A DNA stretch of 64,000 nucleotides from JBEDUK01 sp963781595 (GCA_963781595.1 CAWAGG010000001.1:744001-808000); one strand, 5' to 3'. Counted from the first letter of the stretch, positions 1-8,600 are shown. The notes: generated from the sequence alone by a model not told the origin. Numbers and translations: made by a program.

Positions 1-64
1 TTCGTCTTAGGTTCGCCGACGTTACTGAACGACCCGCCGGACGCGTTCGAAAGGAGCGGGTGGG

Positions 65-682
65 ATGGACGACCGGGACGACATGATGACGGAGCCCTCA
101 CCCGGCCCACGACGGCGCCGCCGAGCCAGCACGATCGTGGGCGGCATCCTCGCGGCGGGGCTGCTCGGAGGGCTGTTCCTGGCGAGCCTCACGTCCGCGG
201 GGGCGCAGACGACCACGCCGCGAACGCCAACCGCTCCGAGGCCGAGCGAACGACCGCACGGCCCCTTCCGCGGCCCCGGGCCGGGCCGGTTCGGCGAGCC
301 GGGGTTCGGCTTCGACGGGTTCGGCCCACGCGTCCTGCACGGCGAGTTCACGGCGAAGTCCCCCAGCGGCGCCTACCAGACCCTCGCCGTCCAGACCGGT
401 CAGGTGACGGCAGTGAGCTCGTCGTCGATCACGCTCAGGAGCGAGGACGGCTTCACCCGCACGTATGCGGTCGACACGAACACGATGGTGAACGCGGGCC
501 GCGATGGGATCGGCAGCGTCACGAAGGGCGACAGCGTGCACGTCGTCGCCAAGTCGAACGGAGACACGGCGACCGCCGTGCACATCGTGGACGCGACGAA
601 CGTCCGCCGCAGCGTCGACGGATGGCTGCCGCCGGGGCGGTTCGGCCCGCCGGCCGAAGCGCCGGTCCCGTCCGGAGCCTGA
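65..682 (+). CDS. Membrane-anchored or exported protein with DUF5666-like C-terminal domain
   Basis: This 205-aa protein has a basic N-terminus (RRRRR near residue 17-21) followed by one hydrophobic stretch at about residues 25-43 ending in an Ala-rich site, so it is probably an uncleaved anchor or a signal peptide. A Pro/Arg/Gly-rich linker (about 50-95) leads to a beta-rich domain (about 112-180) with the pattern GQVTAVSSSSITLRSEDG and a TYAVDTNT segment. That looks like the DUF5666 fold of small secreted beta proteins, whose function is unknown. The start is set by AAGGAG 8 bases upstream of the ATG. The family call rests on motif appearance only. Confidence 0.7.
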   Translation: MDDRDDMMTEPSPGPRRRRRASTIVGGILAAGLLGGLFLASLTSAGAQTTTPRTPTAPRPSERPHGPFRGPGPGRFGEPGFGFDGFGPRVLHGEFTAKSPSGAYQTLAVQTGQVTAVSSSSITLRSEDGFTRTYAVDTNTMVNAGRDGIGSVTKGDSVHVVAKSNGDTATAVHIVDATNVRRSVDGWLPPGRFGPPAEAPVPSGA

Positions 683-762
683 GGCTCCACACGCGCCACG
701 CGCGCGCTCGGTCACGTAGGCTTCGGACGCTTCGTCGACGCCGGGATGCGCCAGGGGGGAAC

Positions 763-1077
763 GTGTACGAACACGGGTTCGCGGTGCCTGATCGCCCGGA
801 GAGCCTCTTGGACGCCGACGGGACCATGATCCGCGGCCGGCCTGTCGTGACGATCGGCATGACCGCCGGTCGCTCGCTGCCGAGGGCCCTGCAGGAGCGC
901 CTCGACGCGGACGCCGTCCCCTATCGCCTCGTGCCGGTCGCGTCGAAGGACCAGCTGGTCGTCTATGCGCCGACGGGCGCGGTCCAGGGCGTGGACGCGA
1001 TCCTCGACTGGCTCGCGACCGGATACCCGGCCCAGTGTCCTTCGAACCGTCCCCCTGCACCGACGGTCGGCTCGTGA
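763..1077 (+). CDS. Small hypothetical protein, 104 aa
   Basis: The GTG at 763 is preceded by an AGGGGGGA ribosome-binding site at ideal spacing, 80 bases after the previous stop. The 104-aa product has alternating hydrophobic and charged segments (for example RPVVTIGMTAGRSLP and DQLVVYAPTGAVQGVDAILD) that look like a small alpha/beta domain. There is no signal peptide, Cys pair or recognisable motif. It is probably cotranscribed with the gene at 65-682 and converges on the glycosyltransferase gene to its right. I do not recognise the family. Confidence 0.55.
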   Translation: MYEHGFAVPDRPESLLDADGTMIRGRPVVTIGMTAGRSLPRALQERLDADAVPYRLVPVASKDQLVVYAPTGAVQGVDAILDWLATGYPAQCPSNRPPAPTVGS

Positions 1078-1118
1078 CGAATGCGGCGCCGACCCGGCGC
1101 CTCGTCTCGAGAGCCTCC

Positions 1119-2081
1119 TCAGCATGGCCCGCGGCCACGGATCAGATCGGTGCAGAGCGGCATGACGGCTCGGGCCATGTCTCGCTGGGTGCCTGATCCC
1201 AGGGCGGCTCGAAGGCCGTAGCCGATCGCCAGGATCACGCCCAGGACACGGCGCCGCCAACCGTGAAACGTCTTCGCGAGGGACTCGACGGCCTGGCCGC
1301 CCGAGATGACCTTCCGCGCCGGGTCCCCATGCGCCACCTCGTGGTGGAGGCGAACCCCCGGCCGCACCCAGATCCGGTACCCGGCCGCGCGAGCTCGGCG
1401 CCCGAAGTCGACGTCTTCGTGATACATGAAGAATCGTTCATCGAAGCCACCGAGGCGAACGAAGACGTCGCGGCGGATCCCCACCAGAGCCCCGGAGACC
1501 CAATCGAGCTCGGCGTCGCGCAACGGGAAAGGAGGCGCGACGAAGGGACCCCATCGACGATGGAAGCGGACCGGAACGAGCGCCCAGAGGAGGTACCGGC
1601 CCAAGGTGGGCTGGTACCCCCCGGTCTCGATCTTCGAGCGCCCTCGTTCGTCCACCTGGATCGGCGCCACCGCCGCGACATCGGCCGGCACGCCGGTGAG
1701 CAGGGTGCTCACGTCTCCGGCGTTGAGATGGATGTCCGGGTTGACGAACAGGATCCACTCGCTTTCCGCGAGCGCCGCTCCCTGGTTCGCGGCCGCGCCG
1801 AAGCCTCGGTTCGCATCGTTCCGGACGATCGTGACGCCGGGGCGGCCCTCGGCGGCCGCGAGCGAATCGTCCGAGGATGCGTTGTCGACGATCGCGACCG
1901 ATCGCACCTCGGGCGACAGACGGTCGAGCAGCGGGCCGAGCCGCGGCCCCGAGTTGTAGTTCACGAGCACCGCCGTGGCGTCCTGCTGCACCGACGTGCG
2001 CTCGCCTTCAGCCGGCGCGGCCGGGCCGACGGCGACCCTCGGTCGAGCCAACACCGTCCACGCCGCCCGCTCCGTAGCCAT
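1119..2081 (-). CDS. Glycosyltransferase family 2 (rhamnosyltransferase-like)
   Basis: A GT-A fold transferase. The N-terminal part of the domain shows VLVNYNSG, then IVDNASSDDS, the nucleotide-binding NANRGFGAAANQG-like segment and the metal-binding FVNPD (DxD-like). The acceptor-side motif FFMYHEDVDFGRRARAAGY is typical of WbbL-like rhamnosyl/glycosyl transferases of surface polysaccharide or cell-wall linker synthesis. A hydrophobic C-terminal stretch (VLGVILAIGYGLRAAL) may touch the membrane. The ATG at 2081 adds about 30 residues before the conserved domain; a GTG at 1991 preceded by GAAGGCGAG is an equally good start and would give 290 aa. No other polysaccharide genes are nearby, so the substrate cannot be inferred. 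Confidence 0.88.
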   Translation of the reverse strand: MATERAAWTVLARPRVAVGPAAPAEGERTSVQQDATAVLVNYNSGPRLGPLLDRLSPEVRSVAIVDNASSDDSLAAAEGRPGVTIVRNDANRGFGAAANQGAALAESEWILFVNPDIHLNAGDVSTLLTGVPADVAAVAPIQVDERGRSKIETGGYQPTLGRYLLWALVPVRFHRRWGPFVAPPFPLRDAELDWVSGALVGIRRDVFVRLGGFDERFFMYHEDVDFGRRARAAGYRIWVRPGVRLHHEVAHGDPARKVISGGQAVESLAKTFHGWRRRVLGVILAIGYGLRAALGSGTQRDMARAVMPLCTDLIRGRGPC

Positions 2082-2523
2082 CCACGCGAGGAACGCGGTC
2101 GCACGCTCCGGACGCGCGCGGGCCGCGGTCAGCCACCGATCGGTCGCGCATCACCACCGTCGGGCAGGATACTCGGCACGTTGCTCGTCGAACCATGCAG
2201 GCTCGTCGTCAGTAGAGATGTTCGTGCAGATGGTGCTGGGCCGCGACGGCCACGGCAGTCTCGTACTCGTGAGGGGTGATCCGAACCACACCGACCGAGG
2301 AATCGCACCTGGGTTCGACCCGGGTCGATCCGCGCCAGCACGGCCTCCATCGGGCCCGGTGGGTCCCACTCCTCGACGTGCGAGAGCACGACCGCGCTCG
2401 GGAGATCGCCTCGGTATGCGTGTGGTCTCGGTCGACGTCAGCACCTGGACCGCCGAAGCGAGCTCCGCGCGCCCGATGGAGATATGGTCGGGGGCCGCAG
2501 GGCACGCTGGTCCAGTCGCTTTC
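2082..2523. other. Gene-poor gap left of the tRNA-derived repeat
   Basis: Apart from the decayed small frame at 2209-2444 I see nothing here. A short inverted repeat around 2308-2328 (CTGGGTTCGACCCGGG) resembles a T-arm, but no tRNA can be folded around it. No promoter or terminator stands out. Confidence 0.4.
2209..2444 (-). pseudogene. Remnant of a small unidentified protein with two apparent +1 shifts
   Basis: The reverse strand reads as continuous protein-like sequence only if one base is skipped near 2409 and another near 2287. It would start at a GTG at 2444, run through the segments GDLPSAVVLSHVEEWD and MEAVLARIDPGRTQVRF, and end VVRITPHEYETAVAVAAQ and HHLHEHLY before a TGA. Without the two corrections no frame is convincing. 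It lies between the glycosyltransferase gene and the tRNA-derived repeat at 2524. I do not recognise the product. The assignment rests on my reading of codon quality and is tentative. Confidence 0.3.
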
Positions 2524-2563
2524 CGCCGGGAGGGACTCGAACCCCCAACCTCCTGATCCGTAG
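2524..2563 (-). repeat. att-like copy of the tRNA-Arg 3' half (distal end)
   Basis: This is identical over 40 bases to 4930-4969. It contains the anticodon-loop 3' side, the anticodon stem 3' strand, variable loop, T-arm and most of the acceptor 3' strand. The sequence to its right (2564 onward) does not match the tRNA 5' half, so this is not a functional tRNA gene. Confidence 0.75.
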
Positions 2564-2811
2564 GAATCCATCTCCGAACGCTGTGCTGAACTGCGGATAT
2601 GCAGGTGGTCGGGAGCGTAAGGGCCGAACCTATCGGCTCTCTCGGAGGGGAGGTGTGGTCGCGGGAACCGGCGCGAGCGGATGTCACGGATGCGCGCGGC
2701 CGGTGGTCTTCGGCTCCGGTCGCCCGTTCTTCGCCACCGGCGACCTGGCCGAGCCGCTGCGGCGAGAGCGCCGACCAGGATCGTGCCTGGCGACCGGGTC
2801 ACCCACTTGGT

Positions 2812-3411
2812 CTACGACGTGTGCACGGGATAGCGCAGATGCGTGACACCCACACCGGTGACGACTGTCGGATCCCCGAGGACGACCGGTGTGTTCGCGA
2901 GGTGGTCGAACAGCCGCACTCCCGCGCCTAGCAACACGGCAGCCAGGTCGATGTGGATCTCGTCGAGCAGCCCGGCGTCCAGGCACTGCTGGATCGTTCG
3001 GGCGCCGTGCACTCCCACGGACCTCGGGCCGGCAGCCGATCTCGCTCGAGCAACGGCGCTCTCGATGCCGTCGGTGACGAACTGGACCGTCGAGCCGGGC
3101 CGTGGCCAGCCCTCGGGCACGTGGTGGGTGACGACGAAAACGGGCACATCCCACGGGTGCTGGCCGTCCCAGCCGCCGGCGACCTCGAACGTGCGCCGAC
3201 CGGTGAGCATGGCGCCGACCTCCGCCTGCAATGCCCTCAGGTGCTCGGCGCTCGGGGCCGAGACGTGGAACGTCATGCCCATCGTCGCGCTGGCTGTGGG
3301 GACCTCGACGTCGCCCGAGAAGTACCAGTCGAACACTTCGGCGACCCCGTCGTTGGTGTCGGCGACGTACCCGTCGAGAGACATCGACATGATTGCGACC
3401 ACCTTGGCCAT
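2812..3411 (-). CDS. Dihydrofolate reductase / RibD C-terminal domain family protein
   Basis: This 199-aa single-domain protein is of the RibD_C/DHFR superfamily. The N-terminus MSLDGYVAD is the typical first strand and substrate-loop signature. GAMLTGRRTFE and PVFVVTHHVPEGWP correspond to the NADPH-binding core, and the C-terminal VLLGAGVRLFD matches the family GxGxxLF segment. Members reduce pteridine-like or pyrimidine substrates, and the specific substrate of such stand-alone proteins is usually unknown. AAAGGAG lies 8-9 bases before the ATG. It sits inside the tRNA-Arg-bounded island, transcribed in the same direction as the MFS gene upstream. Confidence 0.88.
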   Translation of the reverse strand: MAKVVAIMSMSLDGYVADTNDGVAEVFDWYFSGDVEVPTASATMGMTFHVSAPSAEHLRALQAEVGAMLTGRRTFEVAGGWDGQHPWDVPVFVVTHHVPEGWPRPGSTVQFVTDGIESAVARARSAAGPRSVGVHGARTIQQCLDAGLLDEIHIDLAAVLLGAGVRLFDHLANTPVVLGDPTVVTGVGVTHLRYPVHTS

Positions 3412-3563
3412 GGTGCCGCTCCTTTCGCGACAAGGGCGCGATGACCTGCGGGTTGTGCCCCTGATGAGACCTTACTCAAACCCCGCTGTGCAAGAGGAGA
3501 TCGAGTGGCTACATGCGCTGACCAGGCAAAACTGGAATCGCAGTCGGACGTGAGCAAGGGCAG

Positions 3564-4788
3564 TCAAGAGCTTGCCGTGCCGCGCCCCCGCATCAGTGTT
3601 AGCCCGAAGAGCGCAACGGCCATCCACGCACCCAGGTAGACGAAAGCGGCCTCCGGGGAGAAGACCGACCAGATGATGCCCGCGATGGCACTCGCGCCCA
3701 GATTGCCGAAGCTCTGGACCGCGGCCAGGAGCCCGAAGGCCGAGCCTCGGAGCTCGGCCGGCGCAAGGGCTGCCACGGCGGCGCTTTGCGCAGTCTCCGC
3801 GCAGGCGATTCCGAGCCCGGCAAGAACGAACGCGAGGCCGAGCACGAGCACATTCGCCCCGGCGGCGGCGAAGAGCACGTAGGCGAGCAGGAACACCGCC
3901 GCGCCGAGACCGAACACGCGGACGGAACCCGTGCGATCGCTGGCATGCCCGGCAGGCACGCTGAATAGGGTCGCCGAAACGTTGTACGCGAGGTACAGGA
4001 GCAGGGCGACCTGGGTCGCCGAGTTCAGTCCGCGCGAGGGCGTCAAGACTTCGGTCACGCGAAGGATGAGCAGCGTGGCGGCGACGTTGCCCATCTCGAA
4101 GGCGGACACCGAGACCATCAGGCGCCCAATGTTCCCGTGTAGGACGGGTCGGATCCGCAAACGGATCGGCTGGTGCTGCTTCACCGTCATCTTCGGGATG
4201 TGCCGAATCGCGTAGACGATCGCCACGGCCGCAAGGAGGCCCGGGATCACCGAGATCGAGGATCGCGGTGCGCACCGAGAAGAGCGCCACGAGCCCAAGG
4301 GCCAGGAGTGGGCCGCCGATGGCCCCGAGGTTGTCCATCGCGCGTTCGAATCCGTATGCGCGCCCGTACGCCTCCGTCGGCACGGCGTCGGCGAGAAGCG
4401 CATTGCGCGAAGGAACCCGTAGGCCACGAGCGGCCCATGCCCCAGCGCGAAGGAACGCCACCTGCCAGACGGCCTGCGCAAGGCCGATGGCGCTGCTGAA
4501 GATCGCCGTGCTCGCGTATCCACCGACCGCGACCGCGCGACGGCGGTTCGGGTCGTCGGCGAGTGCGCCACCTGCCAAACGAGCCAGGCCGGCGAGCCCG
4601 TCGGCGATCCCCTCGATCACGCCAAGCGCCGCCGCGGACCCACCCAGCGTGGAGGTCAGGAAACGCGGCAACAATGACGTCGGCACCTCATGACCGAGGT
4701 CGGAGAGGAAGCTCGCGGTGCCGATTCCTCGCACACCGGGCGTGAGCCACCGCGTAGGACGTCGCCCGCTGACGGTCTCCTCGCTCAC
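3564..4788 (-). pseudogene. MFS transporter, split by one extra base
   Basis: The N-terminal half (GTG at 4788, GGAG just upstream) includes FLSDLGHEVPTSLLPRFL, the loop 2-3-like LARLAGGALADDPNRRR and several membrane helices. The C-terminal half continues in another frame from about 4256 (ISVIPGLLAAVAIVYAIRHI) through helices such as LGLAFVLAGLGIACAE to the stop at 3564. Removing one G near 4257 (context CTC-G-ATC) restores a roughly 400-aa drug/metabolite-type major facilitator. With the shift, translation yields only an N-terminal six-helix fragment plus tail. It is either a real pseudogene in the island or a sequence error. The substrate is unknown. Confidence 0.75.
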
Positions 4789-4927
4789 CAGTCTCCAATC
4801 GAAGATCGGCGAGGAAGCTAACAGGGGTCTAGTCGATCCCCAAGATGTTGTGGTTGAAACCGAGCGACCGGACATCCGATCTAGCGGTCTACCAGGCAAT
4901 TTGTCGGCGGATTCGTCAGGAGCTCAG

Positions 4928-5002
4928 TGCGCCGGGAGGGACTCGAACCCCCAACCTCCTGATCCGTAGTCAGGCACTCTGTCCAGATTGAGCTACCGGC
5001 GC
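4928..5002 (-). tRNA. tRNA-Arg (anticodon ACG)
   Basis: A cloverleaf of 75 bases can be drawn on the reverse strand. The acceptor GCGCCGG pairs with CCGGCGC, the D-stem is GCTC/GAGT, and the anticodon stem CCTGA/TCAGG encloses the loop CTACGGA. The variable loop is AGGTT, and the T-stem GGGGG/CCCTC encloses TTCGAGT. The discriminator is A and CCA is not encoded. Its 3' half is the copy repeated at 2524-2563. Confidence 0.95.
4930..4969 (-). repeat. att-like copy inside the intact tRNA-Arg
   Basis: This is the proximal copy of the 40-base direct repeat, within the functional tRNA. Integration at this site would leave the tRNA sequence unchanged. Confidence 0.75.
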
Positions 5003-5190
5003 GGAGCACCCATGGTACCGCGCCTCGCTTCCGGTCCGCGGGGCCGACCTGCGGCCACGGCGGGCAACAGCGTCATCACCGGGCTCGAGGTGGAGGTATC
5101 GTCCAGGCGAAGGCGGTCCAGATACCCGTCGCTCCGCTTCGACCGAGCCAGGCGCGAGGCGGTCCAGTCAGGGAGACCGGACCACGCGGG

Positions 5191-5899
5191 GGTGACGTCC
5201 TAACCTTCCTGTAAACGCGAAGCGGCCTGAGCGACCATACGGCGACCGCGATGTCGACCGGAAGGAGGCTCAGGCCATGCGAAGGTTACCGCCGAGCGCG
5301 CTGGTGCGCGAGGAGATCGACCGGCTGTTGAGCGGGGGCGTCGAGCGTGGGGGCAACATCGTCTCCGAGCTCGCCTCGCTCGGGCTGCGCTACCTGGCGC
5401 AGCAAGGGCTCGAGCAGGAGCAGCATGACCACCTGGGACGCGGCCGCTACGAGCGCCGGGCCGGCGGTGAGGAGCCCGGATGGCGCAACGGCTACGAGGA
5501 CGCCCGCATCCGCACCGCCGAGGGCGCCGTCACGGTGCGCGTACCCCAGGTGCGGGCCCACGCCCGAGCCGTCAGGGATGCTCCGACCCTCGATGCCGGC
5601 GAGGCCATGGCCGCCTCGCTGATCGGGCGCTTCGGCGACGCCCACCCGTCGGCCGTCGCGTGCTTCTCAGACGACCTCGAGGCGTCCCTCGCCCATCTCC
5701 GCCTGCCGGCCCGGCACCGGATCAACGTGCGCACGACGAACCTGATCGAGCGCAGCTTCGTCGAGGAGCGCTCAGGCTGCTCCGGCGAGAGCTCGGCCTG
5801 GATCCACCGCCGGCCGACGAGGGAAAGGAGGTGACCCGCAAGAGGAGGACCGCAGCGTGATCAGGCCGCGAGCATCTACAGGAGATTCAGGACTTGACC
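5191..5899 (+). mobile_element. IS256-family deletion derivative, 709 bp, with inverted ends and 9-bp target duplication
   Basis: The left end (5191-5218) and the reverse complement of the right end (5872-5899) match imperfectly over about 28 bases, sharing GGT, GTCCT and CCTGTA blocks. Immediately outside, CCACGCGGG occurs at 5182-5190 and again at 5900-5908, a perfect 9-bp duplication as expected for IS256-family transposition (8-9 bp). The transposase inside has lost its catalytic core, so the element can only move if a full-length relative supplies the enzyme. The ends define a complete insertion, so this is a non-autonomous element rather than a random fragment. Confidence 0.8.
5277..5834 (+). 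pseudogene. IS256/mutator-family transposase, core-deleted
   Basis: The first 100 residues follow the family N-terminus (LVREEIDRLLSGG, GRGRYERR and the GWRNGY motif near residue 69-73). The frame then jumps at about residues 100-122 to the far C-terminal segment HPSAVACFSDDLEASLAHLR and INVRTTNLIERSFVEER. Some 200 residues with the catalytic DDE positions are missing, and a second change after FVEER replaces the normal tail, giving 185 aa against about 400 for the family. GGAAGGAGG precedes the ATG. It is non-functional as a transposase. Confidence 0.88.
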
Positions 5900-6077
5900 C
5901 CACGCGGGACGGGCGCCCTGCCTGCTCGCGGCGTTCGTTGGTGGGTGGTGGGTACGGGGTCCGGCCGACCGCCTTTACAGGCAACAGGTCCCCCGGGTAC
6001 GCTCCGATCCGGAGCAGATCCCTGTGAACTGACGCACAGGCGCAAACCAGTCGAGCCCGTCCGGAGGGGAACTCACG

Positions 6078-6131
6078 GTGGACGCGTATCCGATCCTCTG
6101 TGAGCCGGCGGCTCGGGATCGGCGGCGGTAG
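6078..6131 (+). other. 17-codon leader frame upstream of the five-gene operon
   Basis: A GTG at 6078 with a strong GGAGGGG ribosome-binding site 7 bases upstream opens a 17-codon frame that ends in TAG at 6129-6131. It is in the same frame as, and separated by one codon (CCG) from, the ATG of the metallopeptidase at 6135, which has no ribosome-binding site of its own. This could be a leader peptide that feeds ribosomes onto the operon by reinitiation. Alternatively it is the original N-terminus of the peptidase interrupted by an amber codon. Confidence 0.45.
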
Positions 6132-6134
6132 CCG

Positions 6135-8600
6135 ATGCCGATCAGCCGCATCTTCCTGTCGGGCAAGACCGATCGCGACCGGCACGTGCTCCGCGGCCAG
6201 ACCTCGCCCGACCTGAGCGCGACGGCCGTGGCGTTCATCCCGACCGTGGGCGCGATCGCGTTCGCGGCGCCGTACATCGCTGCGCACCCAGGCGACGTCA
6301 CGCTCGCGTTCAAGCCGCTCTTCAAGGGTGTCGTCAACGGCGACCTCTACGAGGGGTTCGGGATCCACGTGAACACGAAGACCGGCGAGGTGCGGGTGGA
6401 CGCGGGAGCGGCCCCGGCGCCGACGAAGAACAACTTCATCATGGAGGTGACCGCGACCAACACGGGCGACGGCTCCACCTTCACCGAGGTGATCCGCGTC
6501 CACGTCCACACGTCGGTCCGGCGCATCTGGCTGACGCCGGGCCGACTGACGGTCCGGCCATCCGGGGCACCGCTCCCGGAGCACACGAAGTACCGGTTCG
6601 CCGTCCGGGCGGAGTTCGACGACGACACCGTCGGAGACGTGACGCTGAACCATGGCGTCACGTGGAGCCCTGCCTCGAACGTGGATACAGATGGACAGCT
6701 CTCGGTCGCCGCGGGCAACACCCCAGGCACCGACGTCGTGGTGACGGCGACCCTGCCGACTCCCGCTGGGCCCCAGACGGCCAACGCGACGCTCCATGTC
6801 GAGCAGCCGTGGTCGAGCGAGCCGAACGTCCCGAAGGCCTCCATAGTGCCGGGCGGCGGGTGGCCGGGGACGACCAAGCCCGAGAAGGTCCCCAACGTCC
6901 TGTTCCTCGGCGACGGGTTCACGGGCGGCGACCAGATCGCGTTCGAGCGCATCACGACCAGCTTCGTCCAGCACATCAAGCTCGATCGGATCACCCGGCC
7001 GTTCGACCTCCTGGCGACGTCGATCAACTTCTGGCGGACGTTCGTCCCGGCGCCCGCGAACGGGATATCGGTCCGGAGCGAGTTGTACACGTTCGACGCC
7101 GGAGCCCAGAAGTTCGCGGCTCCGCTGCCCGCGGCGACGAAGCCGATCGGGGCCGACCCCTGGGACATACGCAACCTGGTCTACATGGTCGGTCTCCCGG
7201 TCAAGGCGGATGGGAACCCGGCCAAGGACATGCGCGCCGAGTGGGCAGCCACGGTGGACGTGGATCCCGCCCCCCACCTCACCAACGACCTCATCGCGCA
7301 GTGGAAGTCGGTCGCCAACCGGGCGTTCATCGACGAGATCGACGCGTTCCCCGGCATGTCCTACGGCGCCCCGCCGGCGGCGAACTCCGACTCGGGCTAC
7401 ATGCTGAACCTGCACGAGGACCGTGGAGGTGTGGAGGCGCTCAAGCCCCTGTACCGCCAACTGGCCAGCGACAGCGGCGTGACGCTTGACGGCCCGAAGC
7501 CAGTCGGGGTCGTTTGGGCCGACACGGACCCGAGCTTCTACTTCGACAACACCGACCTGGTCGCGCTGGTGTCATCGCTCCCGGGGGGCCGTGCGCTCAA
7601 CGGCACGGGCTACATCGCGATCAGCACGCAGAGCGCGAACGCCAGGCTCCCCGTGACCCCGGTCGCCGGACGCCTCGCCTTCACCCTCGACCCGGTGCCC
7701 ATCCCCCCGGACATCTCGGCCGACTCCGGCCGGACCATGATCCACGAGCTCGCGCACTCGTTCGGCCTCGGCGACGAGTACGCGGACTTCCGCGCCCGGT
7801 TCCCGAGCCAGGACGACGCGCTTCCAGACTTCGGCAACCTGTCGACCGAGAAGAACGTCAAGAGCGCCGCCGGCCACTTCGACGGCGACGAGATCAAGTG
7901 GAACTGGCGCAGGATCAGGAAGGCCGCGCTGATCGAGGGGACGATCACCGAGGCCGCCGGCACGTTCACGATCCCGCTGCACACGGGACATGGACTGCAG
8001 TTCGCGAACGGCGACACGGTGCTGCTCAGGGTTCGCGCCCGCGGCAAGGCACTGCAGAAGAAGCCGGACGAACTCGCATCCAACCAGGAGTTGCACGTCA
8101 GCGCGCGGGCGGCGGACTCGATCGACGTGCAGCCCGTGACCGCGGGGAGCGTGACGATCGCGCAGCTGGCGCGGTTCGTCCCGGGGAGCGTCGTCTACAT
8201 CCCGACCCCCGCGCCCGATCATGTGAAGTCGGCCGCCTATCCGTATGCCGAGATGATCGGCCTCAACGTCAAGACCGCGATCACCAGCGGGGACCGGCCG
8301 CTCACGGCGGTCCCGTGCGCGAACACCCTGGGGCCCGACGTGCAGGCGCCGGATCTGACCGGGATCGACCTTCCGGGCATCTGCTTCAAGCACAAGCCGC
8401 GCATCGTCGGGCTCTACGAGGGTGGCTCGCTCCACACGTGCGGCATCTTCCACCCGACCGGCACGTGCATGATGCGGCAGGACCACGACGAGCACGCCGA
8501 GTTCTGCGCGGCGTGCCGCTACATCGTGGTGGACTTCGTCCAGCCATCCTTCCACTTCACGATCGACCTGGACTACGCCGAGATCTACCCGCAGGGCTGA
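6135..8600 (+). CDS. M64-like zinc metallopeptidase with N-terminal Ig-like domains (operon gene 1)
   Basis: The protein is 821 aa. Residues 50-125 and 130-225 look like two beta-sandwich (cadherin/Big-like) domains. From about 253 (NVLFLGDGFTGGDQIAFERI) the sequence follows the M64 peptidase pattern, and the zinc site HELAHSFGLGDEY lies at 537-549 (HExxHxxGxxD). The C-terminal part has GTCMMR at about 776-781 and a CxxC pair (CAAC) near 791-794, as in M64-type enzymes. A middle beta insert spans 600-700. There is no signal peptide, which is unusual for this secreted family. No ribosome-binding site is seen at this ATG; see the leader frame at 6078. First gene of a tightly spaced operon (49 bases to the next). 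The family placement is by motif. Confidence 0.72.
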   Translation: MPISRIFLSGKTDRDRHVLRGQTSPDLSATAVAFIPTVGAIAFAAPYIAAHPGDVTLAFKPLFKGVVNGDLYEGFGIHVNTKTGEVRVDAGAAPAPTKNNFIMEVTATNTGDGSTFTEVIRVHVHTSVRRIWLTPGRLTVRPSGAPLPEHTKYRFAVRAEFDDDTVGDVTLNHGVTWSPASNVDTDGQLSVAAGNTPGTDVVVTATLPTPAGPQTANATLHVEQPWSSEPNVPKASIVPGGGWPGTTKPEKVPNVLFLGDGFTGGDQIAFERITTSFVQHIKLDRITRPFDLLATSINFWRTFVPAPANGISVRSELYTFDAGAQKFAAPLPAATKPIGADPWDIRNLVYMVGLPVKADGNPAKDMRAEWAATVDVDPAPHLTNDLIAQWKSVANRAFIDEIDAFPGMSYGAPPAANSDSGYMLNLHEDRGGVEALKPLYRQLASDSGVTLDGPKPVGVVWADTDPSFYFDNTDLVALVSSLPGGRALNGTGYIAISTQSANARLPVTPVAGRLAFTLDPVPIPPDISADSGRTMIHELAHSFGLGDEYADFRARFPSQDDALPDFGNLSTEKNVKSAAGHFDGDEIKWNWRRIRKAALIEGTITEAAGTFTIPLHTGHGLQFANGDTVLLRVRARGKALQKKPDELASNQELHVSARAADSIDVQPVTAGSVTIAQLARFVPGSVVYIPTPAPDHVKSAAYPYAEMIGLNVKTAITSGDRPLTAVPCANTLGPDVQAPDLTGIDLPGICFKHKPRIVGLYEGGSLHTCGIFHPTGTCMMRQDHDEHAEFCAACRYIVVDFVQPSFHFTIDLDYAEIYPQG

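Larger units (their letters stand above)
2524..4969. mobile_element. Putative small integrated island at tRNA-Arg, bounded by 40-bp att-like direct repeats
   Basis: A 40-base stretch covering the anticodon loop to the 3' acceptor stem of tRNA-Arg(ACG) occurs twice in the same orientation, at 2524-2563 and, within the intact tRNA, at 4930-4969. The geometry fits integration by a tyrosine recombinase into the 3' half of a tRNA: the intact gene stays at one end and a displaced 3' half marks the other, 2.4 kb downstream of the tRNA. The enclosed DNA carries a RibD/DHFR-like gene and a broken MFS gene but no integrase, so it is either a deleted island or a passenger mobilised in trans. A decayed tandem tRNA copy is the alternative reading. 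Confidence 0.55.

Noticed and set aside
2308..2328. T-arm-like inverted repeat considered as another tRNA
   Set aside because: No anticodon stem, D-arm or acceptor stem can be folded around it.
4250..4265. Programmed +1 frameshift in the MFS and DmdA-like genes
   Set aside because: CTC-G-ATC contains no slow codon, stop or slippery pairing that would support programmed shifting. Decay or sequence error is simpler. It is reported as a pattern, not as recoding.
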